Translations under genes and position numbers: made by a program
NCBI GenBank assembly: GCA_009784685.1
Contig: WRBF01000011.1
Coordinates: 1 to 42,764, forward strand
Reading direction: 5' to 3'
Source of the DNA: Defluviitaleaceae bacterium
GTDB lineage: Bacteria; Bacillota; Clostridia; Lachnospirales; WRBF01
DNA: 42,764 nucleotides
Part shown: in pieces, positions 34,012 to 42,641 of the stretch
Layout: each line of letters starts with the position of its first letter
How positions within the stretch are numbered: the stretch's first letter is position 1
The notes under the pieces: model-generated
What the model saw: only the letters and a program-made list of their open reading frames with translations
What the model was told of the DNA's origin: nothing
Databases searched by the model: none

Positions 34012-35556
34012 ATGAAACTTGTAACTGCTTCACAGATGCGGCGCATTGAGGATAATGCAGTAAAGTTTGGAGTTAGCAAGAGTTCCCTTATGGAAAATGC
34101 CGGGGTTAAGGCGGCGGAATTTATATGCAGTGTTTTTGATATCGCTGGGCTGAGTATAACCATTTTTGCCGGCCGCGGAGGCAATGGCGGAGATGGATGT
34201 GTTGTGGCTCGAAAGTTATGTGAACTTGGGGCAAATGTAACTGTTATACTTGTTGATGGACTGCCGTCAAATGATTTACCATTTGCTGTGTATAATGACT
34301 TGTTAGATAAGGGTATTAAAATATTCAACAGCCTTTTAGATAAAATCTGTATGAAATCAATAGCCAGGCAAAGTGATATAATTGTAGATGCGATTTCGGG
34401 AATAGGATTCATAGGAAGTTTAAAGCCCAACATAAAGGAAGCCTGTGATGCAATTAACTCTGTTCGTTATACTGCGCCAATAGTATCTCTAGATATTCCA
34501 ACAGGTATTGAATGTGATACAAGCGCATACGACCCGCACGCAGTCAGGGCAGATTATACTATAGTTTTTGACAGCTTAAAGCCGGCTCATCTTTTGCCTA
34601 AAAGTAATCCGCTGTGTGGGGTAGTTCATGTTGTTGAAATCGGGATTTCTGATAAGGCGGCAAAATCCATAGCGGGTTTAAGCGGGATATTAACCGAGGA
34701 ACAGGTTTTTTCTAAGCTATTGCCTCGTGCTGTAAATTCACATAAAGGGGTTCACGGGCGGCTGTTGAACATATCAGGTTCATTACGCTATCGTGGTGCT
34801 GCTTCTCTTTCCTGTATAGGCGCTCTTAGGGCAGGGGTTGGGCTTTGTTTTCTTGCTTCAACAGATAAGGTGTGCGATGCGGTTGCGGCGTTGCTTCCCG
34901 AAGTTATATTTTGTCCTTTACCGGATGACGGTAGCGGAGTAATTCTTGCGGAAAATCTTGATGAGCTGATTAGGGAAGAGCTTGCGGCAGCAAAGACGGT
35001 GCTTTTAGGTTGTGGATTGGGTGATGGACAACATGCCAAGAATTTGTTGGAGTACGTATTAACGAATGCTAAATGTCCTGTTGTGATTGATGCTGATGGG
35101 CTTAATGCGCTTGCAAGAAATATGAAATTGCTTAAAAATGCTGATATGCCTATAATTCTAACGCCGCATCTTGGAGAAATGGCTCGTCTTTGTGATGCAA
35201 CAACAGAGGATATATCCGCTGATAAATCAGGCTATGCATCACGCTTTGCTAAAGAACATAGCGTCACACTTGTGCTAAAAGGAAACGGAACATTGATTGC
35301 GACTTCTGATGGAAAATTGTGGTTAAACCCAACAGGAAACCCAGGCCTTGCAAAAGGAGGAAGTGGGGATGTTCTTGCAGGGATAATAGCCTCGTTTGCG
35401 GCGCAAGGAGTAAATGCTGATGATGCATGTTTATGTGGAGTTTTCCTACACGGGCTTGCCGCAGATAAATCGTCAGAAAGACGTGGCGAATACGCCATGC
35501 TGCCTAGTGAGTTAGGGATTGATCTTGCGGAGATTTTAGCAGCAAGCGGCAGGTGA
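34012..35556 (+). CDS. nnr: Bifunctional NAD(P)HX epimerase / ADP-dependent NAD(P)HX dehydratase
   Basis: A 514-residue fusion that repairs hydrated NADH and NADPH. The N-terminal YjeF epimerase domain is at about 1-215 (MRRIEDNAVKFGVSKSSLMENAG, then FAGRGGNGGDGCVVAR and SLDIPTGIECD). The C-terminal ribokinase-like dehydratase domain is at about 220-510 (SHKGVHGRLLNISGS, VIDADGLNALA, LTPHLGEMARL and NPGLAKGGSGDVLAGIIA). CGGAGG is eight bases before ATG 34012 but only two before ATG 34006, so 34012 is the better start. It fits a locus rich in NAD(P)H enzymes. Confidence 0.95.
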   Translation: MKLVTASQMRRIEDNAVKFGVSKSSLMENAGVKAAEFICSVFDIAGLSITIFAGRGGNGGDGCVVARKLCELGANVTVILVDGLPSNDLPFAVYNDLLDKGIKIFNSLLDKICMKSIARQSDIIVDAISGIGFIGSLKPNIKEACDAINSVRYTAPIVSLDIPTGIECDTSAYDPHAVRADYTIVFDSLKPAHLLPKSNPLCGVVHVVEIGISDKAAKSIAGLSGILTEEQVFSKLLPRAVNSHKGVHGRLLNISGSLRYRGAASLSCIGALRAGVGLCFLASTDKVCDAVAALLPEVIFCPLPDDGSGVILAENLDELIREELAAAKTVLLGCGLGDGQHAKNLLEYVLTNAKCPVVIDADGLNALARNMKLLKNADMPIILTPHLGEMARLCDATTEDISADKSGYASRFAKEHSVTLVLKGNGTLIATSDGKLWLNPTGNPGLAKGGSGDVLAGIIASFAAQGVNADDACLCGVFLHGLAADKSSERRGEYAMLPSELGIDLAEILAASGR

Positions 35557-35559
35557 ATT

Positions 35560-35599
35560 TACCCTTAAATACGCATTATATATCGTAATGCAAAGGGTA
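35560..35599. repeat. TACCCTT/AAGGGTA hairpin, loose copy
   Basis: TACCCTT ... TACGCATTA / TAATGCA ... AAGGGTA forms an imperfect hairpin four bases after the nnr stop. The ends match those of the perfect hairpin at 4829-4875. It may also serve as a weak terminator. Confidence 0.5.
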
Positions 35600-35620
35600 G
35601 GTTTGCCAGGTATAATGAGG

Positions 35621-35649
35621 TTGACAAACATTTTTTATAATGATATTAT
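35621..35649 (+). promoter_or_regulatory. Promoter of secondary alcohol dehydrogenase
   Basis: TTGACA, 17-base spacer, TATTAT: close to consensus, about 45 bases before the start codon. High expression is plausible. Confidence 0.8.
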
Positions 35650-35693
35650 AAAATTGTAGTTACAATAAATGAAGATTTAAGGGAGGATACCTT

Positions 35694-36764
35694 ATGAAAA
35701 CAATGAAAGCATTTGCAATGTTAGGTCCAAGCAAAGTGGGTTGGATCGAAGTTGAACGTCCTGTATGTGGTCCGTTTGACGCAATCTGTCGTCCTTTAGC
35801 AGTAGCGGCTTGTACATCAGACATCCACACTGTTTATGAAAACGGACTTGGACCACGCACTGACCTCATCCTCGGCCACGAAGCAGTGGGCGAAGTTGTA
35901 GAAGTAGGCTCCCTTGTTAAAGACTTCAAGCCTGGAGATAAAATACTTGTAGCCGCAGTAACCCCAAATTGGAGCTCTGCAGCAGCACAAGACGGATACT
36001 CAATGCACAGCGATCAACCGCTTGGCGGTTTTAAGTTTGCAAATACAAAAGCTGGTAGTTTTGCCGAAGTGTTCCATGTTAACGATGCAGATGGCAATAT
36101 GGCTCATCTTCCCAAAGGAATGGATGTTGGCGTAGGTGCTATGCTTGCGGATATGGTTCCCACCGGTTTCCACGGTGCAGAACTTGCTGAAATTGAATTT
36201 GGCGATACCGTATGTGTTGTTGGAATTGGTCCTGTTGGGCTGATGGGCGTGCGCGGTGCGGTTCTTCATGGTGCATCACGTGTCTTTGGAGTAGGAACGA
36301 GGCAAAATTGCATCGACCTTGCTAAAGGATACGGTGCTACAGATATCATCAGCTACAAAGATGGTCCTATTGATCAACAAATCCTTGAGCTTACAAACGG
36401 AGTAGGCGTAGATAAAGTGATCCTTGCCGGCGGTACTAATGATGTGTTTGTACAAGCTGTTAAAATGGTTAAGCCTGGCGGAACTATCGCAAATCTTATT
36501 TATCTTGATTCAGGCGAATTTATTCAAATTCCTCGCATCGAGTGGGGACTTGGTATGGGACACAAAACCATCAAAGGCGGGCTTATGCCTGGCGGTCGCC
36601 GTCGCTTAGAAAGGTTAGCTTCGCTTGTTACTACCGGTCGAGTTGACCCGGGTCTGATGATAACTCATACGTACAACGGGCTTGATAAAGTTGGAGACAT
36701 GCTTCAAATTATGTATGAAAAACCTTCAGAACTTGTTAAGCCGGTTACAATAATTGAGTATTAA
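35694..36764 (+). CDS. NADP-dependent secondary alcohol dehydrogenase
   Basis: A 356-residue zinc alcohol dehydrogenase very close in layout to the Thermoanaerobacter/Clostridium beijerinckii enzyme that interconverts secondary alcohols (2-propanol, 2-butanol) and ketones. Catalytic zinc ligands are Cys40 (AVAACTSDIHT), His62 and the neighbouring Glu63 (LGHEAVGE), and the Asp of MLADMVPTGFHGAE. The Rossmann loop is GIGPVGLMG, and the strand end reads VGTRQN, matching the GSR triplet that selects NADPH. GGAGG nine bases before the ATG. It stands alone upstream of the flavin/iron-sulfur operon and could draw NADPH from it. Confidence 0.93.
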   Translation: MKTMKAFAMLGPSKVGWIEVERPVCGPFDAICRPLAVAACTSDIHTVYENGLGPRTDLILGHEAVGEVVEVGSLVKDFKPGDKILVAAVTPNWSSAAAQDGYSMHSDQPLGGFKFANTKAGSFAEVFHVNDADGNMAHLPKGMDVGVGAMLADMVPTGFHGAELAEIEFGDTVCVVGIGPVGLMGVRGAVLHGASRVFGVGTRQNCIDLAKGYGATDIISYKDGPIDQQILELTNGVGVDKVILAGGTNDVFVQAVKMVKPGGTIANLIYLDSGEFIQIPRIEWGLGMGHKTIKGGLMPGGRRRLERLASLVTTGRVDPGLMITHTYNGLDKVGDMLQIMYEKPSELVKPVTIIEY

Positions 36765-36790
36765 TAATTAAAATATGTAAAATAGCTATC

Positions 36791-36822
36791 TAAGGCTTAT
36801 CGGTTTTTGCCGGTAAGCCTTA
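36791..36822 (+). terminator. Hairpin after the alcohol dehydrogenase gene
   Basis: TAAGGCTTATCGG / CCGGTAAGCCTTA with a short T-rich loop, stem of 12-13 bp with one mismatch. No long U-tract follows (TAGGGTTAAG), so termination strength is uncertain. Confidence 0.6.
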
Positions 36823-36879
36823 TAGGGTTAAGCTAATCCTGTTCCATAACCTGCTTTCATCAGTTTTTACATTATGCTT

Positions 36880-37042
36880 TATAATCAAAATTATGGTGGA
36901 ATGAGGTTATAGAATAGGATTGAACCACCGCATCAAACAGCTAAAAACAGCTATTTGATGCCTCCTCTCTAAAAGGGATGCCGGCAATAACATTGTTTGA
37001 TTTGAATTGCCGGCGAATATTACTAAGAAAAGGGCTGGTTAA
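36880..37042 (+). promoter_or_regulatory. Structured leader of the nuoEFG-like operon
   Basis: A TATAAT at 36880-36885 (no clear -35) could start a leader of about 150 bases. Three stems follow in tandem: GGTGG/CCACC (36895-36899/36925-36929), directly abutted by GCATCAAA/TTTGATGC (36930-36937/36954-36961), then GCCGGCAAT/ATTGCCGGC (36980-36988/37006-37014). CCTCCTCTC between the second and third could mask a purine-rich ribosome site. I match it to no known riboswitch. Confidence 0.4.
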
Positions 37043-37558
37043 ATGGAATGCAATTGCATTAAAGAATGGAAATTCGCTGACCCAAAAATTGATGCGGGGC
37101 TTCTCGAACCAACGTTTGAAAAGTATGTAGGTGTAGAAGGAAGTTTGATTGCAGTGCTTCAAAAGGCACAGGATTTGTATGGATACCTTCCTGTGGACTT
37201 GCTTGCGTATATTTCACATAGAACAGGGATAAAGCCATCAAAAGTAATTGGAGTCGTAACGTTTTATACTCAATTTAGAATGAACCCGATAGGCAAGCAT
37301 CTGATATTGATTTGCCAAGGTACGGCTTGTCATGTTAATGGTTCTGCGGATGTTGAAGCGGCTATACGAGGTCATATCGGAGTTAACGAGGGCGAAATAT
37401 CTGAAGATGGACTTTTTACTTATAACAACGTAGCATGTTTAGGCTGTTGCAGTCTTGCGCCTGCTATTATGATAGGCGATAAAGTATACGGCAATTTAAC
37501 ACGTGAAAAAACCGTAAGTATTTTGGAAGAAATAAAAAATAAGGAGGCCTCAGAATGA
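37043..37558 (+). CDS. NuoE/HydC-like [2Fe-2S] subunit
   Basis: A 171-residue thioredoxin-like ferredoxin subunit of NADH-oxidising complexes. The four ligands are Cys91, Cys96, Cys132 and Cys136 (C-x4-C-x35-C-x3-C, as in NuoE). N-terminal helices include LIAVLQKAQDLYGYLPVDLL and IKPSKVIGVVTFYTQF. It passes electrons to or from the flavin subunit encoded next, which overlaps by ATGA. The ribosome site is AAAAGGG. First gene of a three-gene operon, as in HydABC and Stn-type complexes. Confidence 0.93.
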   Translation: MECNCIKEWKFADPKIDAGLLEPTFEKYVGVEGSLIAVLQKAQDLYGYLPVDLLAYISHRTGIKPSKVIGVVTFYTQFRMNPIGKHLILICQGTACHVNGSADVEAAIRGHIGVNEGEISEDGLFTYNNVACLGCCSLAPAIMIGDKVYGNLTREKTVSILEEIKNKEASE

Positions 37559-39288
37559 AAGTATTTGTTGGTAGAGGCAGCTGCGGCAACGCTGCAGGGG
37601 CATCCGAAATTTTTTCGATGTTTGAAGACAGCGGCTGTGATGTTCGTACTGTAGGCTGTGTCGGTATGTGTTACCTTGAACCGATTGTTGACGTTCAAGA
37701 CGGTGATGGAGAGCGGCGCACGTTTGTAAAAGTAGATGAAAAGGTCGCAAGCGAAATTATAAAAATGGTAAAAGGCGAAGCAAATAATGCTGATGCTAAC
37801 TCAATTTCTAAAGAAGATATTGATATATTAAAAGCACAAAAACGTATCGCTTTATTAAACTGCGGTGTTATTAATCCGGATGACATAGAAGAATATATAG
37901 CGCAAGAAGGTTATTCGGCTGTTAAAAAAGCTGTTACGGAAATGACGCCGGAGCAAGTAATTGCTGAAATTAAAGTATCTGGCTTGGCAGGTCGAGGCGG
38001 TGCCGGCTTTCCGACATGGTTTAAATGGAATGCAGCAAGAAACTCTCAAAATGCTAAAAAATACATGATATGTAATGCTGATGAAGGCGATCCGGGTGCA
38101 TTTATGGATCGTGCAATAATCGAAGGAGATCCTCATGTTCTTATTGAAGGTATGATGATAGGTGCATATGCCATAGGTTCAGACGAAGGTATTGTATATG
38201 TACGTGCTGAATATCCGCTTGCTATTATCCGCCTTGAACATGCGCTTAATCAAGCCCGGGAGAAAGGCATTCTTGGAAATAACATATTTGGAAGCGGTTT
38301 TTCTTTTGATATACGTATAAAAGCAGGTGCGGGTGCATTTGTTTGCGGTGAGGAAACAGCACTTATAGCCTCACTTGAAGGCGAACGCGGTATGCCTCGT
38401 TTAAAGCCTCCTTTCCCTGCTCAAAAAGGGTATTGGGGCAAACCTAGTAATATAAATAACGTAGAGACTTTTGCTAACGTCCCTTGGATTATCAAAAACG
38501 GCGGCACCGCTTACAGCGTTCTTGGAACAGAAAACTCTAAAGGAACAAAAGTTTTCGCTCTTACCGGCAAAATCGCAAAAGGCGGGCTTGTTGAAGTACC
38601 AATGGGTATAAGCATTAACGATATCATCTTTAACGTCGGCGGTGGAATTAAAGACGGTAAAGAGTTCAAGGCTGTACAAATGGGCGGTCCTTCAGGAGGG
38701 TGCATACCTAAAAACCTTGGCGATACTCAAGTTGACTACGCTTCTTTAGCTGCTACAGGTGCAATAATGGGTTCCGGTGGTATGGTTGTAATGGATGAAA
38801 CTACATGTATGGTAGATATGGCACGCTTTTTCTTAGACTTTACACGCAAGGAAAGCTGTGGTAAATGCACTCACTGTCGCATAGGCACAGACAGAATGTT
38901 AAAGATTCTTGAACGAATATGTGATGGAAATGGTCTTAAAGGCGATATTGAAACGCTTGAAGAATTATCTGTACACATAAGCGATGGTGCGCTTTGTGCC
39001 TTAGGTCAAACGGCTGCAAACCCTGTACTTACAACGATACGCTATTTCCGTAACGAGTATGAAGACCACATTACAAATAAAAAATGTACTGCGGTTCAGT
39101 GCAAGCCTCTTATTAATTTTTCTATAGACGAAGTTAAGTGTACAGGCTGTACCATCTGCGCTCGCAAATGTCCTGTTGGGGCTATTACAGGCGAGCTTAA
39201 AAAAGTTCATACAATTGATACTGATAAATGTGACAAATGCGGAGTTTGCAAAAACATATGCAAATTTGATGCGGTGGAGGTACTATGA
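37555..39288 (+). CDS. NuoF/HydB-like FMN, NADH-binding subunit
   Basis: A 577-residue flavin subunit. Order: N-terminal [2Fe-2S] thioredoxin-like domain (Cys in GRGSCGN, GCDV, VGCVGMC; about 1-80), FMN/NADH fold with GLAGRGGAGFPTWFKW (about 142-157) and CNADEGDPGAFMDR (about 172-185), SLBB region, [4Fe-4S] motif ESCGKCTHCRIG (about 432-443), and a C-terminal two-cluster ferredoxin domain (CTGCTICARKCPVGAI, CDKCGVCKNICKF). It is the NADH site of soluble bifurcating hydrogenases, formate dehydrogenases and Stn transhydrogenases. Overlaps both neighbours by ATGA. Confidence 0.95.
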   Translation: MKVFVGRGSCGNAAGASEIFSMFEDSGCDVRTVGCVGMCYLEPIVDVQDGDGERRTFVKVDEKVASEIIKMVKGEANNADANSISKEDIDILKAQKRIALLNCGVINPDDIEEYIAQEGYSAVKKAVTEMTPEQVIAEIKVSGLAGRGGAGFPTWFKWNAARNSQNAKKYMICNADEGDPGAFMDRAIIEGDPHVLIEGMMIGAYAIGSDEGIVYVRAEYPLAIIRLEHALNQAREKGILGNNIFGSGFSFDIRIKAGAGAFVCGEETALIASLEGERGMPRLKPPFPAQKGYWGKPSNINNVETFANVPWIIKNGGTAYSVLGTENSKGTKVFALTGKIAKGGLVEVPMGISINDIIFNVGGGIKDGKEFKAVQMGGPSGGCIPKNLGDTQVDYASLAATGAIMGSGGMVVMDETTCMVDMARFFLDFTRKESCGKCTHCRIGTDRMLKILERICDGNGLKGDIETLEELSVHISDGALCALGQTAANPVLTTIRYFRNEYEDHITNKKCTAVQCKPLINFSIDEVKCTGCTICARKCPVGAITGELKKVHTIDTDKCDKCGVCKNICKFDAVEVL

Positions 39289-42200
39289 GTAAAATATTCT
39301 TAAATATCGACGGACGTGAAGTAACCGGATTTGCGGGTCAAACTATTTTAGATATCGCCTCCGCAAACGGAATAGAGATACCTACGCTGTGTCATGATGA
39401 ACAGCGTGTTGAAATGTATTCATCATGCGGAATTTGTATCGTAGAAATTGAAGGAAGCGCAAAGCTTCTGCGTGCATGTTCTACATTTGCCGCTGATGGT
39501 ATGATTATTAAAACAAACACAGAACGTGTTAGAAAAAATCGTAAAGCTGCTCTTGAACTTATGATGAGCGATCATGTCGGTGATTGCCGTCCGCCTTGTA
39601 TGCTTGCTTGTCCTGCTGAAACTGATTGTCAAGGATATGTTGGTCTTATAGCGAATGGCGAATACAAAGAAGCTGTAAAACTAATAAAGGATAAAATTCC
39701 ATTACCTGCATCAATCGGACGTGTTTGCCCTCATCCTTGCGAGGATGCATGTCGCCGTAAATTAGCAGAAGAGCCAATTGCAATTGCTGCGCTTAAACAG
39801 TTTGCCGGTGATGTTGAAATTGCGAGCGGCGAACTTTTCATGGCTGATATGGCTGAGCTTACCGGAAAAACTGTAGGTATAGTAGGCGGCGGACCTGCCG
39901 GGCTTAGTGTTGCAACATTCTTGCGCCAAGCGGGTCATGAAATAACTATTTATGAAGCAATGCCTCAAATGGGTGGGATGCTTCGTTACGGAATCCCTGA
40001 ATATCGTTTACCTAAAAAGATTTTAGATGCGGAAATCCTCGCTATCGAAAATATGGGCATAACTTTCCGTAACAATATTAAAGTAGGCAAGGATTTAACT
40101 CTGGATTATCTTAAATCTGAATATGATGCTGTTGTAGTTTCTGCCGGTGCTTGGGCGAGTACCGACTTGCGCTGTCCGGGTGAAGAACTTGAAGGTGTAA
40201 TCGGCGGTATCGACTTTTTGCGTAAAGTTGCCCTTAACGAAACTTTGCATTTAGGAAGCAAAGTTGCAATTGTCGGCGGCGGTAACACTGCAATGGATGC
40301 ATGTCGTACAGCTGTAAGACTTGGTGCAACGGAAGTTTACAATATTTACAGACGTACAAAAAATGAAATGCCCGCCGAAGAAATAGAGATAATTGAAGCG
40401 GAAGAAGAAGGCGTAATTTTCAAAAACCTTACAAACCCGATAGAAGTAATTGGAAGAGATGGTAAGGTCGCTGCAATCCGTTTGCAAGTTATGGAGCTAG
40501 GTGAGCCGGATGCATCCGGTAGGCGTTCCCCTGTTGCTGTTGATGGAGCAGAGGAAACTATCGAGGTTGATACGGTGATAGTCGCTATCGGTCAAAAAGC
40601 TTCGTTAGAAGGTTTTGAAGAGCTCACTTTTACAAAATGGGGCACAATTGTTGCTGATGAAAAAACATATTTGAGCAGCACAGACAAAGTGTTTGCCGTA
40701 GGTGAATCAGCTAACAACGGACCGGATATTGCGATAACAGCGATAGGGCATGCAAGAAAAGCTTCTGATATGATTGATAGATATCTTCGTGGTGAAAAAC
40801 TTATAAGCGAAAACCCATATCTGTCTAAAGCCGAGAAAACTGTTGAAGACTTTGCAGATGTGCCTAAAGAGCCTCGTATGCGTATAGCTCACCGTTCGCC
40901 GGAAGAGCGCCGCAGGGATTTCCTTGCTGTAAATCTTCCGCTTTCTGAGGATGAAGTTAAACGTGAAGCTCATCGCTGTTTAGAGTGCGGTTGCCATGAT
41001 TTCTTTGAATGTAAATTGCTGACATACGCCTCAGATTATGACATAAGCCCGGAAAAATACACAGTCTCACCATTAAAACCCGGCATTGTTAAGGATGATC
41101 ATCCATATATACGCTGTGAACCCGGGAAATGTATATTATGCGGACTTTGTGTGCGTATTTGTGATGAGGTTGCCGGTGCTTCAGCTCTTGGTCTGATTGG
41201 TCGTGGGCTTGATACTTCTGTAATGCCTGCACTTAAGAGACCGTTATCAGAAACAGATTGTATTTCATGCGGTCAATGTGTACTCGGTTGTCCAACAGGT
41301 GCGCTTACAGAAGTAATGATGATGGAAAAACAAGTTCCTTTGCAAGAAGATTCAACAGAAACGGTATGTCCGTCATGTTCTGTTGGTTGTAAAATACAAT
41401 TACGCACTTGCGGCACTTTAATAATTCGCAGTCTTCCTGCGGATGATTCTTGCTTGTTGTGTGCCGGTGGACGTTTTGGCTTCTTTGATTTAGTGAAGAA
41501 AGAGCGTTTGATCACTCCGCAAATTAAAGGTGCTGTAGCTGATTTTGAAGAAGCTGTTGTGTTTACTAACAAAAAACTTCAAAGCTTACAGTCGCAGTAT
41601 GGTAACGACTGTATAGCAGTTGCTGTTTCCGGAAGATATACTAACGAAGAGGCGGCACTTATCAAAGAATACGCTCAAAACAAACTTAAAACTTCCAATA
41701 TATTCTCATTTGGGCTTACGCATAGCGTTCTTGAAGAGGAGTTCGGGAAAAATTCATCTTCTGCGACTATGGACGAGTTGGAGAATGCAGGGTTAGTTGT
41801 TGCTATAAATCCAAAAGGCATCCTTGAAAACCACGGCGTAGCATATATGCGCATTAAAAAGGCGGTTAAAAAAGGTGCTAAGTTAGTGATTGTCAGTAAA
41901 GAAAGCAGCTTGATGGATGATATTGCAACGATACGCTTGAGTTCAGTTGATGAATTAAAGTCTTGCAAACTGATAGAGGAATCAAAAAAAGCCGTTTACA
42001 TTTATGCGCAAGCCTTGACTAGCGTCCAAGACTCAAAGGCATTGGTTAATGCAGCTAAGAAACATGGGCATGTAATTGGAGCACGCAGCGGAATAATTCA
42101 ACTTTTACCTGATGCAAATTCGCAAGGTCTTATAAATCTTGGGGTAAACCCTCGTGAAGAATATGTTGATGCAGTTAATAAGGGTGAAATCCGTGGATTG

Positions 42201-42449
42201 TTTGTATTTGGTGAAGATATTGATGCTTTTGATCTTGATAAGCTTGAATTTTTAGCAGTACAAGATTTGCACAAAACAAATACTACAGACAAAGCAGATG
42301 TGGTATTCCCTGCATCAAGCTTTGCTGAAACTGCCGGAAGCTTTACAAATGTGGATTGTGAAACTCAATGTGTTCGTAAAGCACTTGACAGCCCTGATTT
42401 TCTTTGGGACAATACCCGTCAGTTAACAGAACTTATAAACAGGTTTTAG
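39285..42449 (+). CDS. Large NuoG-like/GltD-like iron-sulfur flavoprotein (Stn-type candidate)
   Basis: A 1054-residue multi-domain protein. Order: plant-type [2Fe-2S] (about 1-80; Cys in CHDEQRVEMYSSCGIC and later RACS), GltD-type cysteine-rich N domain (GDCRPPCMLACPAETDC, RVCPHPCEDACRR; about 100-165), FAD/NAD(P) domains (GIVGGGPAGLS near 199; AIVGGGNTAMDA near 328), a cysteine linker (HRCLECGCHDFFEC), a two-cluster ferredoxin (CILCGLCVRICDE, CISCGQCVLGCPTG), a CPSCSVGC...CAGGRFG iron-sulfur module, and a shortened molybdopterin-oxidoreductase-like tail (about 740-1054). No H-cluster motif is present, so it is not a hydrogenase. Domain order suggests NADH/NADPH/ferredoxin transhydrogenation. 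Confidence 0.85.
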   Translation: MSKIFLNIDGREVTGFAGQTILDIASANGIEIPTLCHDEQRVEMYSSCGICIVEIEGSAKLLRACSTFAADGMIIKTNTERVRKNRKAALELMMSDHVGDCRPPCMLACPAETDCQGYVGLIANGEYKEAVKLIKDKIPLPASIGRVCPHPCEDACRRKLAEEPIAIAALKQFAGDVEIASGELFMADMAELTGKTVGIVGGGPAGLSVATFLRQAGHEITIYEAMPQMGGMLRYGIPEYRLPKKILDAEILAIENMGITFRNNIKVGKDLTLDYLKSEYDAVVVSAGAWASTDLRCPGEELEGVIGGIDFLRKVALNETLHLGSKVAIVGGGNTAMDACRTAVRLGATEVYNIYRRTKNEMPAEEIEIIEAEEEGVIFKNLTNPIEVIGRDGKVAAIRLQVMELGEPDASGRRSPVAVDGAEETIEVDTVIVAIGQKASLEGFEELTFTKWGTIVADEKTYLSSTDKVFAVGESANNGPDIAITAIGHARKASDMIDRYLRGEKLISENPYLSKAEKTVEDFADVPKEPRMRIAHRSPEERRRDFLAVNLPLSEDEVKREAHRCLECGCHDFFECKLLTYASDYDISPEKYTVSPLKPGIVKDDHPYIRCEPGKCILCGLCVRICDEVAGASALGLIGRGLDTSVMPALKRPLSETDCISCGQCVLGCPTGALTEVMMMEKQVPLQEDSTETVCPSCSVGCKIQLRTCGTLIIRSLPADDSCLLCAGGRFGFFDLVKKERLITPQIKGAVADFEEAVVFTNKKLQSLQSQYGNDCIAVAVSGRYTNEEAALIKEYAQNKLKTSNIFSFGLTHSVLEEEFGKNSSSATMDELENAGLVVAINPKGILENHGVAYMRIKKAVKKGAKLVIVSKESSLMDDIATIRLSSVDELKSCKLIEESKKAVYIYAQALTSVQDSKALVNAAKKHGHVIGARSGIIQLLPDANSQGLINLGVNPREEYVDAVNKGEIRGLFVFGEDIDAFDLDKLEFLAVQDLHKTNTTDKADVVFPASSFAETAGSFTNVDCETQCVRKALDSPDFLWDNTRQLTELINRF

Positions 42450-42488
42450 GCTTAAAAGTCAGCATTTAGTTTAATAGCCTGGAAGTAT

Positions 42489-42549
42489 AGGGCGTATTTG
42501 ACAATCAGTTTTTTCTGAAATGATAAATATGCCCTTTTATTTTGTCTTG
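42489..42549 (+). terminator. Terminator of the nuoEFG-like operon
   Basis: AGGGCGTATTT / AAATATGCCCT (one G-T pair) around an inner ATCAG/CTGAAAT stem, followed by TTTTATTTTG, 40 bases after the stop codon. Confidence 0.7.
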
Positions 42550-42604
42550 ATATGTTTCGACTCATGGCAGACACATGAAGGGTCAAAACGTGTAATTTGC
42601 TGTT

Positions 42605-42638
42605 GCCGTCATTCCGGGCTTGACCCGGAATCTCCAGG
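42605..42638. repeat. REP-like hairpin ATTCCGGG-CTTGA-CCCGGAAT
   Basis: An 8-bp perfect stem with a 5-base loop inside GCCGTC...CTCCAGG. This short sequence type (GTCATTCCGGGCTTGACCC...) is a known widely dispersed intergenic repeat in many, mostly non-Firmicute, genomes. It abuts the long-palindrome repeat. Confidence 0.65.
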
Positions 42639-42641
42639 TTG

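Noticed and set aside
39285-42449. Large subunit as an [FeFe] hydrogenase or complete formate dehydrogenase
   Set aside because: No H-cluster motifs are present, and the molybdopterin-type domain is too short and lacks a recognisable active-site Cys/Sec.
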